Positions 1-5,931 of a stretch of 8,041 bases of DNA are shown in pieces. Source of the stretch: Oligoflexales bacterium. GTDB taxonomy: Bacteria; Bdellovibrionota; Oligoflexia; Oligoflexales; Oligoflexaceae. The stretch is taken from assembly GCA_015232735.1 (NCBI GenBank), contig JADFZC010000102.1, positions 1 to 8,041 of the forward strand. Direction: 5' to 3'. A program made the translations under genes and the position numbers. The notes under the pieces are model-generated. The model saw only the letters and a list, made by a program, of their open reading frames with translations, had not been told where the DNA came from and searched no databases. Position 1 is the stretch's first letter. Every line of letters starts with the position of its first letter.

Positions 1-476
1 AGGGCATTGTGACAGGCGAGCGCACCTGCGATATGAAGGATATGTCAATATCGAATGTAAATGTAAGGCTCACCGAAGGACTGCTGAACATCGATTTCCA
101 TGTAAGGGCGAAGGTAAGACCATGCGACAGGAAAAACAGGCCCCGGTTTTTCTGGATAGTGACCCATAGCGATGTCCATTCAAGATTCCGTCTGAAAATA
201 GTTGACTGGATACTTGCCGCGGAACTTGATTCCGTGCATGCGGATGCGAGCAATCGTTTTATAGATATAATTTACGGTATTTTTCAACGCAGGATAGACA
301 GGGCATTTTCAAAGCCTATCAATAAATTTCTGGCAAGGGCAACCGGAACAAACCTGAAAACCGAGATCCAGAAAGAAATGCCGGATCCAAGCATGTTGTC
401 GGAACATGTGGCTCTTAATGTTACAGTCAGGGAGAATGGTCTATATATCGAACTTCCGGAAAAGCCGATTGAGTAA
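1..476 (+). CDS. C-terminal part of an unrecognised protein (5' end outside window)
   Basis: An open frame runs from the window edge to a TAA at 474-476. A GTG at position 9 could be taken as a start, but no ribosome binding site precedes it and the frame stays open to the edge, so the gene most likely begins upstream. About 155 residues are visible. They are basic and soluble, with no membrane segment. Two stretches have alternating hydrophobic/charged beta-like character (VNVRLTEGLLNIDFHV near the start and LNVTVRENGLYIEL near the end). Between them lies a helical, Arg/Lys-rich middle (IYGIFQRRIDRAFSKPINKF). The beta-helix-beta pattern is faintly like TULIP/DUF4403-type lipid-binding folds, but I see no diagnostic motif and do not claim the family. 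The lipoprotein gene follows 58 bp downstream on the same strand, so the two may be co-transcribed. Confidence 0.6.
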   Translation, partial: GIVTGERTCDMKDMSISNVNVRLTEGLLNIDFHVRAKVRPCDRKNRPRFFWIVTHSDVHSRFRLKIVDWILAAELDSVHADASNRFIDIIYGIFQRRIDRAFSKPINKFLARATGTNLKTEIQKEMPDPSMLSEHVALNVTVRENGLYIELPEKPIE

Positions 477-520
477 TAAAATTTGGATAATATAATGCTG
501 CCCGTTCAATCTTCAAAATC

Positions 521-534
521 GCAGAGAGGATAAT
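521..534 (+). promoter_or_regulatory. Ribosome binding site of the lipoprotein gene
   Basis: GAGAGGA ends four bases before ATG 535 and ten before the in-frame ATG 541. Either start fits. Both give a signal peptide ending at the same cysteine. Confidence 0.5.
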
Positions 535-2424
535 ATGCCGATGGCCGGATGTCTAACCAGGGTGATTGTCATTTTCAATTTGGCATTATTTACAGGATGC
601 AGGTTTGACAGGCCTTCTGATGGTTCAAAGACGTCAGCCGCTGGAACCGCCATTGAAATTTATGGTGATAATCCTTCGGCGGTTTCAGTCCAGGAATCCA
701 GGGACGGCATGGAGAGAAGGGTTAGCCAGGTCATCGAGTATTATGCGGCAAAACCGGTTGGACCTTATCCCGCTTCAACAGGCGAAGGGGATGATTTCAT
801 CTTTCCCGTGCTGGCAAGAATTATTCATGGAGATAATGTCGATGATGTATCAAAGACTATCATGGAAGATCCCAACGCCAAGGTATTTTCGAAATATGGG
901 ACCACTGCAGATTACGGGTTTTGCAAAAGGATGGGGGACTACGATTTTTACGCACAGGATCTTATCCGTCTTGCGGAGCTTGGAAAGGGAGAAGACGGAC
1001 TTTCCGCTGATGCTCTCAAGAAGGTCGTCATGGATCTTTTGCAGGAGAAGGGGGCGGATCACTATAAATACTTTAATCTGGAAGGCGATAAGTGCTTTAT
1101 AAGCAGAGAGAATTTTAAGGATTCGGAGAACCATATCCTCATGACCGAGGTTTCAAGGTATCTTGCCAATCAGCAGGTAATTGAACTTGGGTACAGTAGC
1201 GAAAACAGATATGACAATTCAAAAAACGAGTTTGATAACTGGATGTTGAACTACCTTCAGGGATTTCTCTCCAATTACTTTGTTGAATATAACGCCCGTC
1301 CCTACCAGGGTTTTACAGTGGCCGCTTTTTTGAACCTTTATTCATATTCCAAAAATCCAAAGGTCAAGGAGGCAGCAAGGATGATGCTTGATGTGATGTC
1401 GGCTCTATGGGCGGCTCAGAGCAACGAGGGAAGGAGGAGTGTCCCTTTCAGAAGACACCAGCTTTTCAACGACGAACAGGATGTCATGCCTGGTGATGCG
1501 GAAATTCCGCGTTTTGCATTTTTGACAGGCAAGTATCCATATCTCGAAGAGACAGGAAAGATTCCATATGGCACCCATCACATGATTCGCTCGGCAACTG
1601 CCGCCTACAGGGTTCCGGATGAGATCCTTGACCTCATTTTTAGAAAGAACAAGACATATTTTCAAAAGATAAGGCACACAGGAGTCGAGATCTACGCAGC
1701 ATCCAAGGGATATCTTATAAGCGCGGGGGGAATATTCTCTAAAGCCGAGATGTATTTTAATAACGAGATGCACGGCTGGGCAGTGCCTACAACGCTGATG
1801 CCTACAGAAGATCGAAGTACAAACCGGACAAAGTGGATAAGGTTTGACGGCGACAAGATAATGGAAAAGAGAAACAGCACCTGCGTGGCCCCGGGGTTTG
1901 CCTGCGGACTTAATCTTATCATTCCCGAGCAGCTCAAGGTCTGCGAAAAAACCGAAAGCTCTGACGGAGGGTTCAGGTTTTTCGATTTTGCCTCGTGCCA
2001 GCTTGGTTATGGATTTTACGTGGCAGCATACAGTGCTCCATGCAACGATACAAGCTGCAAGGGGAACGACAACTTCGGACTTTTCGAGGTTCAGCCTGCT
2101 GGAGAGCTTGACTTCAAGGATTTTCGAAGCAAGGTTCTTGCGGGTAATGGCAAAACCGTGTTTGATGCGACAAAACCTGCAAGATATGTCACAAGTCTCG
2201 GTGTCCCTATCGATTTCGAGTTTGTGACATCAGGTTTCGAAAACTGGAGCATCATTGCGATAAACGACATGCCTCAGAACAGGCTTTTTTCCACCTGGAA
2301 GTTTGCCGAAGGGGATATTCTGGAGGCCGACGGGGCCTTCATCAAAATCAACAACCCTTATTTGAAGAAGAGCATAACCCTGGATATGAGGAATCCGCTT
2401 AACCCTTTAAGATCAGTTGAGTAA
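535..2424 (+). CDS. Predicted secreted lipoprotein of unknown function, possibly an alpha-toroid carbohydrate-active enzyme
   Basis: This 629-residue protein begins with a short signal peptide: the hydrophobic run VIVIFNLALF, then TGC at about residues 20-22. That reads as a slightly imperfect lipobox with the lipidated Cys at residue 22, so the mature protein is probably membrane-anchored and periplasmic or surface-exposed. Residues from about 200 to 300 are helix-rich (NEFDNWMLNYLQGFL, RPYQGFTVAAFLNLYSYS, AARMMLDVMSALWAAQS), like the repeated helical hairpins of alpha/alpha-toroid lyases. The second half is beta-rich, with a His/Asn/Trp-rich segment (YFNNEMHGWAVPTTLMPTED) and several Cys that could form disulfides (CVAPGFACG, FASCQ, APCNDTSC). 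A helical-toroid plus beta-sandwich layout occurs in polysaccharide lyases, but I cannot assign a family or catalytic residues. The gene ends with TAA 88 bp before tRNA-Gln, with no clear hairpin terminator between. Confidence 0.85.
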   Translation: MPMAGCLTRVIVIFNLALFTGCRFDRPSDGSKTSAAGTAIEIYGDNPSAVSVQESRDGMERRVSQVIEYYAAKPVGPYPASTGEGDDFIFPVLARIIHGDNVDDVSKTIMEDPNAKVFSKYGTTADYGFCKRMGDYDFYAQDLIRLAELGKGEDGLSADALKKVVMDLLQEKGADHYKYFNLEGDKCFISRENFKDSENHILMTEVSRYLANQQVIELGYSSENRYDNSKNEFDNWMLNYLQGFLSNYFVEYNARPYQGFTVAAFLNLYSYSKNPKVKEAARMMLDVMSALWAAQSNEGRRSVPFRRHQLFNDEQDVMPGDAEIPRFAFLTGKYPYLEETGKIPYGTHHMIRSATAAYRVPDEILDLIFRKNKTYFQKIRHTGVEIYAASKGYLISAGGIFSKAEMYFNNEMHGWAVPTTLMPTEDRSTNRTKWIRFDGDKIMEKRNSTCVAPGFACGLNLIIPEQLKVCEKTESSDGGFRFFDFASCQLGYGFYVAAYSAPCNDTSCKGNDNFGLFEVQPAGELDFKDFRSKVLAGNGKTVFDATKPARYVTSLGVPIDFEFVTSGFENWSIIAINDMPQNRLFSTWKFAEGDILEADGAFIKINNPYLKKSITLDMRNPLNPLRSVE

Positions 2425-2483
2425 ATGTAAGAAATGAAAGAGTGCTGCGGGTCAGATTTCACTGGAATTTTTTTAAAGAAAGA

Positions 2484-2493
2484 TATATATAAG
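2484..2493 (+). promoter_or_regulatory. Possible -10 region of the tRNA-Gln promoter
   Basis: An AT-rich TATATATAAG lies about 20 bp before the mature tRNA 5' end, where a -10 box would be expected (TATAAG at 2488-2493). No convincing -35 hexamer stands at the usual distance. The tRNA could instead be co-transcribed with the lipoprotein gene. Confidence 0.25.
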
Positions 2494-2512
2494 TAAACAT
2501 TGTTCGTCTTAT

Positions 2513-2584
2513 TGGGGTGTCGCCAAGCGGTAAGGCTCTGGACTCTGACTCCAGCATTCGTAGGTTCGAATCCTTCCACCCCAG
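2513..2584 (+). tRNA. tRNA-Gln, anticodon CUG
   Basis: The full cloverleaf can be folded by eye. Acceptor stem TGGGGTG (2513-2519) pairs with CACCCCA (2577-2583), leaving discriminator G2584. The D-arm is GCC AAGCGGTAA GGC (2522-2536). The anticodon stem CTGGA/TCCAG encloses the loop CTCTGAC, giving anticodon CTG at 2545-2547, which reads glutamine CAG codons. The T-arm is GTAGG TTCGAAT CCTTC (2560-2576). The first base pair U-A and discriminator G match glutamine tRNAs generally. CCA is not encoded. The T-stem has one U-U mismatch (2561 with 2575). The last 19 bases of the tRNA belong to the 21-bp repeat bounding the integrated element, so the 3' end now present was supplied by the element's att site and the gene was restored on integration. 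Confidence 0.95.
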
Positions 2585-2586
2585 TT
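2566..2586 (+). repeat. attL core (tRNA-Gln 3' end)
   Basis: This 21-bp sequence, beginning TCGAATCC and ending CCCCAGTT, is repeated exactly at 5932-5952 in the same orientation. It covers part of the T-loop, the 3' half of the T-stem, the acceptor strand and the discriminator of the tRNA, plus two bases beyond. Flanking bases differ at both ends (GGT before and TGTC after here; CAAA before and CTTT after at the other copy), which defines the limits. Confidence 0.9.
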
Positions 2587-2633
2587 TGTCTTTTTATCTG
2601 AAATATCAAAAAGTTAAATCTCTGAAAAATCTC

Positions 2634-2656
2634 AAGTGGCGTGGAAAGTGGCGTGG
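2634..2656 (+). repeat. Integrase arm-type site pair, left end
   Basis: Two direct copies of AAGTGGCGTGG (2634-2644 and 2646-2656) have a 12-bp period and lie about 50 bp inside attL, just beyond the integrase stop codon. The core TGGCGTGG recurs twice in the same orientation at the right end. Paired direct repeats on both arms of att, close to int, are the known pattern of binding sites for the N-terminal arm-binding domain of tyrosine integrases. The binding itself is inferred. Confidence 0.7.
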
Positions 2657-2674
2657 TTTTTTTGGATTTTATTT

Positions 2675-3754
2675 TTAGACGGTTAAAGAATCAAACGATG
2701 GAACACGTTTGATTTCGCTCGACAGGTGAGCATATCTCATGGTTGTGGTGATCTCAGAATGGCCTAGAAACTTCATTAGCTGCCAGATGTCTCCCCCACG
2801 CTTCATGTACCAGGACGCAAACGTATGCCGTAAGCCATGAAACGAGAGCGTAGGGAGATTCAGTCTCTTAACCCAATACCGGAAATACTTACTCGACAAG
2901 GCCGTAGGATGAATCCTGTGGCCGGTTGAGGACACAAATATGATCTCAGGATCTGGGCTTTGGTTTACCGCTTCCTTTAGTGCCTTAGCTAACTCCCCAT
3001 TGGGATCAAAGCCAATATAACGGATCTGGTTATGCTTAGTCGGTCCATAGACCTGTTTCTTAGATAACCATTGCCTGTGTATGTGGATCTGACCGCTTGT
3101 AAAATCTATATCCTGTTTCGACAACCCAACTACTGCACTTAGTCGAAGACCACATTCCAAGGCCAAGCGATATGCTGCCCTGAAGGGATCAAGATTTCCA
3201 TTTGAAAAAGACTAAGTATTGATAGCGGTTAAGAATTTCTGGACATCTTCTTCTCGTTCCCACCAGACATATTTGGTAGTCGGAATCTTTAGCTTCTTAA
3301 TATGTCTTGCCGGATTTTTTTCGAGAATACCGTTTTGTTCACCGAAATTGAATATGCTTTTTAAAAGGCATACGCAATTATTAACCGATTTTGGCTTTAA
3401 GCCTTTATTGACAAGATCCGTTTGAAATTTGGTAATCATAGCAGGTAGGATGTCTTTCAATTTGTAATACCTAAAGTAAGGTATGATATGAGTATTTAAA
3501 TTGGAAAGATATGTTTCCCTGGTCTGTACCCTTATTTTTGGGAGATGTAAATTTTGATACATCTCAACCAAATTATCAAATGTAGCATGAGAATTTTGTG
3601 TGCAGATGACTGGATCTTCTGAATGCTCAAGCCTTGTCTTTTCCAACCATAGTTTCGCTTCGTTTTTGGTCTTAAAACCCCTCTGTCCTGCAACACGATG
3701 GTTATTAATATAAAGTTCAGCCCTATATCCTGTTTTAGTTTTGGAAATAGCCAT
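2675..3754 (-). pseudogene. Tyrosine recombinase (phage-type integrase) interrupted by an in-frame amber codon
   Basis: The gene reads leftward from ATG 3754 to TAA 2677-2675, 358 sense codons, the usual integrase length. One TAG at 3214-3212 (codon 181) breaks it. Reading continues in the same frame, with integrase-like sequence (SFSNGNLDPFRAAYRLALECG) straight after the stop, so this is a point nonsense change and not a frameshift. The N-terminal 60 residues look like the arm-binding domain (GYRAELYINNHRVAGQRGF); about 65-165 is the SAM-like core-binding domain. The catalytic set is complete: Arg204 in CGLRLS, Lys240, His306 and Arg309 in HGLRH, His332 in LGHSE, nucleophile Tyr341 in MRYAHL. 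The Glu usually found three residues after the first Arg region (RxSE) is Ala. An internal TTG at 3166 could start only the catalytic half. The xis-like gene ends 4 bp upstream, with AGAGGAG giving this gene's ribosome binding site. Confidence 0.9.
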
Positions 3755-3758
3755 ATGT

Positions 3759-3992
3759 TTAGCTCCTCTCTATCCAAAGGATCACTTCATCCTTCGGAAA
3801 CCAGTACCTACTGCGTATCCGCTTGTATGGCATTCCCTGACTAATCCATCTGTATATCGTTCTACGACAATATTGATGCTTCAATATTGCCATCAACTCA
3901 TCCATTGTTATTAAACTGTCAAAGAGCGTGGAAGGTTTACTCGCTTCGCTGGCCTCTTTTATCACACCGTTATTTTTAATTGCAATATTCAT
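3759..3992 (-). CDS. Excisionase-like helix-turn-helix protein (MerR/AlpA-like HTH_17)
   Basis: This 77-residue protein starts at ATG 3992, eight bases after AAAGGAG. From about residue 27 to the end it has the compact winged-helix pattern of excisionase/AlpA-type proteins. LITMDELMAILKH is the first helix, CRRTIYRWISQGMPYKRI carries the recognition helix, and SRYWFPKDEVILWIERS is the beta wing and last helix. The first 25 residues are polar and probably disordered. Known relatives bend DNA at att sites to favour excision, or regulate element genes. The stop lies 4 bp before the integrase start and the integrase ribosome binding site overlaps its last codons, so the two are translated from one message and were probably balanced together. 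It is transcribed away from the methyltransferase gene, sharing a divergent control region. Confidence 0.85.
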   Translation of the reverse strand: MNIAIKNNGVIKEASEASKPSTLFDSLITMDELMAILKHQYCRRTIYRWISQGMPYKRIRSRYWFPKDEVILWIERS

Positions 3993-4165
3993 TTGTCATG
4001 CTCCTTTCTATGCCATCGTGGGCATTTAAAAGACATAACGGCATACGGAGTGACAGATGAGGACATTGGATATTATCTGTTTGAAATCAAAGCGCAAAAG
4101 AAAATCACATGCCACGGTTAATTTAACTCCAAAGATTCAATGGAAAATGCTTCTTTGGAGTGAAA
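3993..4165. promoter_or_regulatory. Divergent control region between xis/int and the methyltransferase
   Basis: This 173-bp stretch separates the leftward xis-int operon from the rightward methyltransferase and must hold promoters for both. A weak rightward pair is GTGACA (4050-4055) with TATTAT (4071-4076), spaced only 15 bp. A TTGAAA at 4081 has no good -10 partner. The strong inverted repeat is listed separately. Confidence 0.4.
4126..4161 (+). promoter_or_regulatory. Inverted repeat covering the methyltransferase ribosome binding site
   Basis: ACTCCAAAGA (4126-4135) and TCTTTGGAGT (4152-4161) are perfect 10-base complements around a 16-base loop. The right arm contains TTTGGAG, the ribosome binding site for ATG 4166. 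In RNA the hairpin would hide that site. In DNA the same symmetry could be an operator for the methyltransferase or another dimeric regulator. The pairing is seen directly; the control role is inferred. Confidence 0.65.
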
Positions 4166-5023
4166 ATGAAAGAAAAGGCTACTTTGATTCTCGGAGACTG
4201 TGCTGAAAAATTGAAAGAGATCCCTGACGAGAGCGTTGATCTCGTTGTGACAAGTCCACCTTATGATAATCTCAGAACATATAAAGGTTATACCTTTGAA
4301 TTTGAAACCGTTGCTGGCGAATTGGCTAGAGTGATTAAAACTGGTGGAGTAATTGTTTGGGTTGTTGGAGATGCCACAATAAATGGGAGTAAAACCGGAA
4401 CCAGTTTTATACAAGCCATTTATTTCAAGAATCTGGGATTGAATTTACATGATGTAATGATTTGGAATAAAAAAACATTTTCAGCAGTTGGTGCATTACA
4501 AACAAAATACGCTCCCATTTTTGAGTATATGCTCATCTTATCAAAATCTAAAATTAAAACATTTAATCCGATCAAAGATCGACCTAATAAATATGCTGGA
4601 GCTATTCGTAAAAAAATACTCCATAGAAAACCAGATGGTAGTCAATTCAGAACACCAAGAACAGCTAATAACGGAATTACAATCTATCCTGAATATGGAC
4701 AACGATTTAATATATGGGAAATACCTGCGGATAACAAAACAACTAAATTAGGGCATCCTGCGCCTTTCCCTCTCCAGCTTGCCAAAGACCATATCATCTC
4801 TTGGTCAAATGAAGGTGATATCATTTTAGACCCTATGATGGGTAGTGGAACGACAGGCGTAGCGGCAATCGAATTAAACCGCAAATTTATTGGAATTGAG
4901 ATCGCTTCAGAATATTTTGAGATGGCAAAAACCCGAATTGAAAATTCAAATCAAAAACCACCAGAAATCATTGAACAAAACAAAATTCCCCAACAAATTG
5001 AATATGATAATATCTTTGAATAA
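4166..5023 (+). CDS. Solitary beta-class DNA methyltransferase (N4-cytosine or N6-adenine)
   Basis: ATG 4166 is chosen because TTTGGAG ends five bases before it; an in-frame GTG at 4160 lies inside that site. The 285-residue protein has motif IV, TSPPYD, at residues 29-34, before motif I, DPMMGSGTTG, at residues 222-231, followed by FIGIEI (motif II). That IV-before-I order defines the beta class. The TSPPY form is commonest in N4-cytosine enzymes but also occurs in N6-adenine ones. The protein would transfer methyl groups from S-adenosylmethionine (motif I) to a flipped base at motif IV. The middle, about 95-190, probably holds target recognition. The Asn/Gln/Pro-rich tail after about residue 260 is likely disordered. 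No restriction endonuclease gene is adjacent, so it is an orphan methyltransferase here. The downstream toxin-antitoxin operon starts 118 bp later on the same strand. Confidence 0.92.
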   Translation: MKEKATLILGDCAEKLKEIPDESVDLVVTSPPYDNLRTYKGYTFEFETVAGELARVIKTGGVIVWVVGDATINGSKTGTSFIQAIYFKNLGLNLHDVMIWNKKTFSAVGALQTKYAPIFEYMLILSKSKIKTFNPIKDRPNKYAGAIRKKILHRKPDGSQFRTPRTANNGITIYPEYGQRFNIWEIPADNKTTKLGHPAPFPLQLAKDHIISWSNEGDIILDPMMGSGTTGVAAIELNRKFIGIEIASEYFEMAKTRIENSNQKPPEIIEQNKIPQQIEYDNIFE

Positions 5024-5044
5024 CATACATAAATAAATATTTCT

Positions 5045-5059
5045 ATCATTTCAAATGAT
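5045..5059. promoter_or_regulatory. Palindrome upstream of the toxin-antitoxin operon
   Basis: ATCATTT-C-AAATGAT is a perfect inverted repeat with 7-base arms and a single central base, just after the methyltransferase stop. It overlaps an AT-rich TATAAA (5060-5065) that could be a -10 element. It is a candidate operator; no T-run follows, so a terminator is less likely. Confidence 0.4.
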
Positions 5060-5080
5060 TATAAAATATGTGTAGATTTC

Positions 5081-5118
5081 TGCTCAAGTTTCTGAGCATA
5101 ATTCCGATTAGAATTATG
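5081..5118. promoter_or_regulatory. Two adjoining inverted repeats before the antitoxin gene (candidate autoregulatory operators)
   Basis: TGCTCA-AGTTTC-TGAGCA (5081-5098) is followed directly by CATAATTC-CGATTA-GAATTATG (5097-5118), each with a 6-base spacer, overlapping by two bases. They lie just upstream of the antitoxin ribosome binding site. Antitoxins of this type, with or without bound toxin, commonly repress their own operon by binding such symmetrical sites. Confidence 0.5.
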
Positions 5119-5141
5119 TGTATGGAAAGGAGGTCAGAAAA

Positions 5142-5366
5142 ATGAATTTAGGACAACTATCTAATATAAATGAAGATTTTATCAATAATTACAAGAAGTA
5201 TGGTTACAAAACAAAAACGCAGTTAGCGAATGAAGCTATCTCCTTATTACGGCAAGCGAAAGCCAGAGAAAAACGAATGAATTGGTTAAATGAAGGTTTT
5301 GAAGAATTGGCTGGAACGGAACCTGATGTCGCATTTGAAGCAATTGAAGGCGAGGATTTCAAATGA
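5142..5366 (+). CDS. Antitoxin of a MazEF-type pair, ribbon-helix-helix-like
   Basis: The start is ATG 5142 because a near-perfect AAAGGAGGT (5126-5134) sits seven bases before it; a GTG at 5118 in the same frame lies upstream of that site. The product has 74 residues. The N-terminal part (residues about 1-40) has a short beta-like strand and two helices, with YGYKTKTQLANEAISLLRQ resembling the DNA-binding ribbon-helix-helix of CopG/MazE-like antitoxins. A basic linker AKAREKR follows. The last 25 residues are acidic (EELAGTEPDVAFEAIEGEDF), as expected for the segment that wraps the toxin and blocks its RNA site. The stop overlaps the toxin start in an ATGA, the usual coupling that makes antitoxin slightly ahead of toxin. 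I infer the role from this context as well as from the sequence. Confidence 0.8.
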   Translation: MNLGQLSNINEDFINNYKKYGYKTKTQLANEAISLLRQAKAREKRMNWLNEGFEELAGTEPDVAFEAIEGEDFK

Positions 5367-5797
5367 AGTCAGGAGATATTGTCAAGATTGATCTTGATCC
5401 AACAAAAGGTGGTGAGAAAGGTAAAACAAGGCCATGCCTTGTTATTGTAGGCGATGGACATCCTTGGGACATCATTATCGTTGTCCCAATCACAGAAGAT
5501 AAAAGTCATCGTTCTAAGAAATTTTTTGTGCCGATCACAATAGAAATGGAAGATGAACAAACATCACCACCTACAACAGCACAACATCAACCTTCTTCAG
5601 AGAAAAATCCGCCAAAACCAACGCAGGAAAACACCACAGGACTATCAAAACCATCATGTGTCGATTGTTTTCAAATACGTTGTTTATCCAAGGATCGAGT
5701 TAAAGGGAAAATCGGAACAGTTTCCGATGATGTTTTAAAAACAGTTTTGTCCCGAATAGCTTGCATATTAAATATTGGTGAAGAACATCTTTCCTAA
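5363..5797 (+). CDS. MazF/PemK-family endoribonuclease toxin with a low-complexity insertion
   Basis: This 144-residue protein is longer than usual (about 105-120). The N-terminus is classic MazF/PemK: GDIVKIDLDPTKGGEKGKTRPCLVI (start of the SH3-like barrel), with Arg23 in KTRP and Thr44/Ser48 around VVPITEDKS at the positions of the family's catalytic Arg and Thr/Ser. The C-terminal part, PSCVDCFQIRCLSKDRVKGKIGTVS, is also typical (the D-Q-I-R region), ending in a helix. Members of this family cleave mRNA at short sequences and halt growth until neutralised. Between the two parts, residues about 63-92 form a Pro/Thr/Gln/Ser-rich segment of apparently disordered character, where relatives have a short loop. 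Both flanks remain in frame, so it is an insertion and not a broken gene. It overlaps the antitoxin stop by four bases. Confidence 0.9.
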   Translation: MKSGDIVKIDLDPTKGGEKGKTRPCLVIVGDGHPWDIIIVVPITEDKSHRSKKFFVPITIEMEDEQTSPPTTAQHQPSSEKNPPKPTQENTTGLSKPSCVDCFQIRCLSKDRVKGKIGTVSDDVLKTVLSRIACILNIGEEHLS

Positions 5798-5801
5798 TAA
5801 C

Positions 5802-5822
5802 TGTGGCGTGGATGTGGCGTGG
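5802..5822 (+). repeat. Integrase arm-type site pair, right end
   Basis: Two direct copies of TGTGGCGTGG (5802-5811 and 5813-5822) follow the toxin stop with an 11-bp period. They share TGGCGTGG and orientation with the doublet at the left end. In the circular form the two doublets would stand on either side of the att core, about 110 bp and 50 bp away. Confidence 0.7.
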
Positions 5823-5849
5823 AACGAGTGTCATATGGTAGTCAGGTAT

Positions 5850-5931
5850 GTCAAAATAGCTTATTATTAAGTAGATGTAATTATTGTTAAATATAGCAAA
5901 ATGTCTAATCTTTAAAAGTCAAAACGTCAAA
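5850..5931 (+). repeat. GTCAAA repeats beside attR
   Basis: GTCAAAA occurs at 5850-5856 and 5918-5924 and GTCAAA at 5926-5931, the last touching the att core. They could be excisionase or accessory-factor sites on this arm, but motifs this short in AT-rich DNA may be chance. Confidence 0.3.

Noticed and set aside
566..1102. Long + strand open frame inside the lipoprotein gene
   Set aside because: It is an out-of-frame shadow of the lipoprotein coding sequence with no ribosome binding site and Arg/Trp-rich, unprotein-like composition.
1405..1937. Two minus-strand open frames (1405-1773, 1692-1937)
   Set aside because: Both are antisense shadows of the lipoprotein gene, with no start signals.
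2425..2512. Rho-independent terminator after the lipoprotein gene
   Set aside because: A T-run occurs at about 2468-2474, but no GC-rich hairpin precedes it.
2358..2609. Minus-strand open frame across the tRNA
   Set aside because: It covers the tRNA-Gln gene in antisense; the apparent protein motif [14 protein letters not shown] is the well-known false translation of tRNA genes.
3212..3214. TAG as evidence that the organism uses pyrrolysine
   Set aside because: One amber codon in a mobile gene is not evidence of recoding. No pyl gene is in the window and every other gene ends at TAA or TGA. Kept only as a test within the integrase finding.
4140..4163. Mini-ORF MENASLE ending just before the methyltransferase start
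   Set aside because: It has no ribosome binding site of its own and lies inside the hairpin loop and right arm; probably chance.
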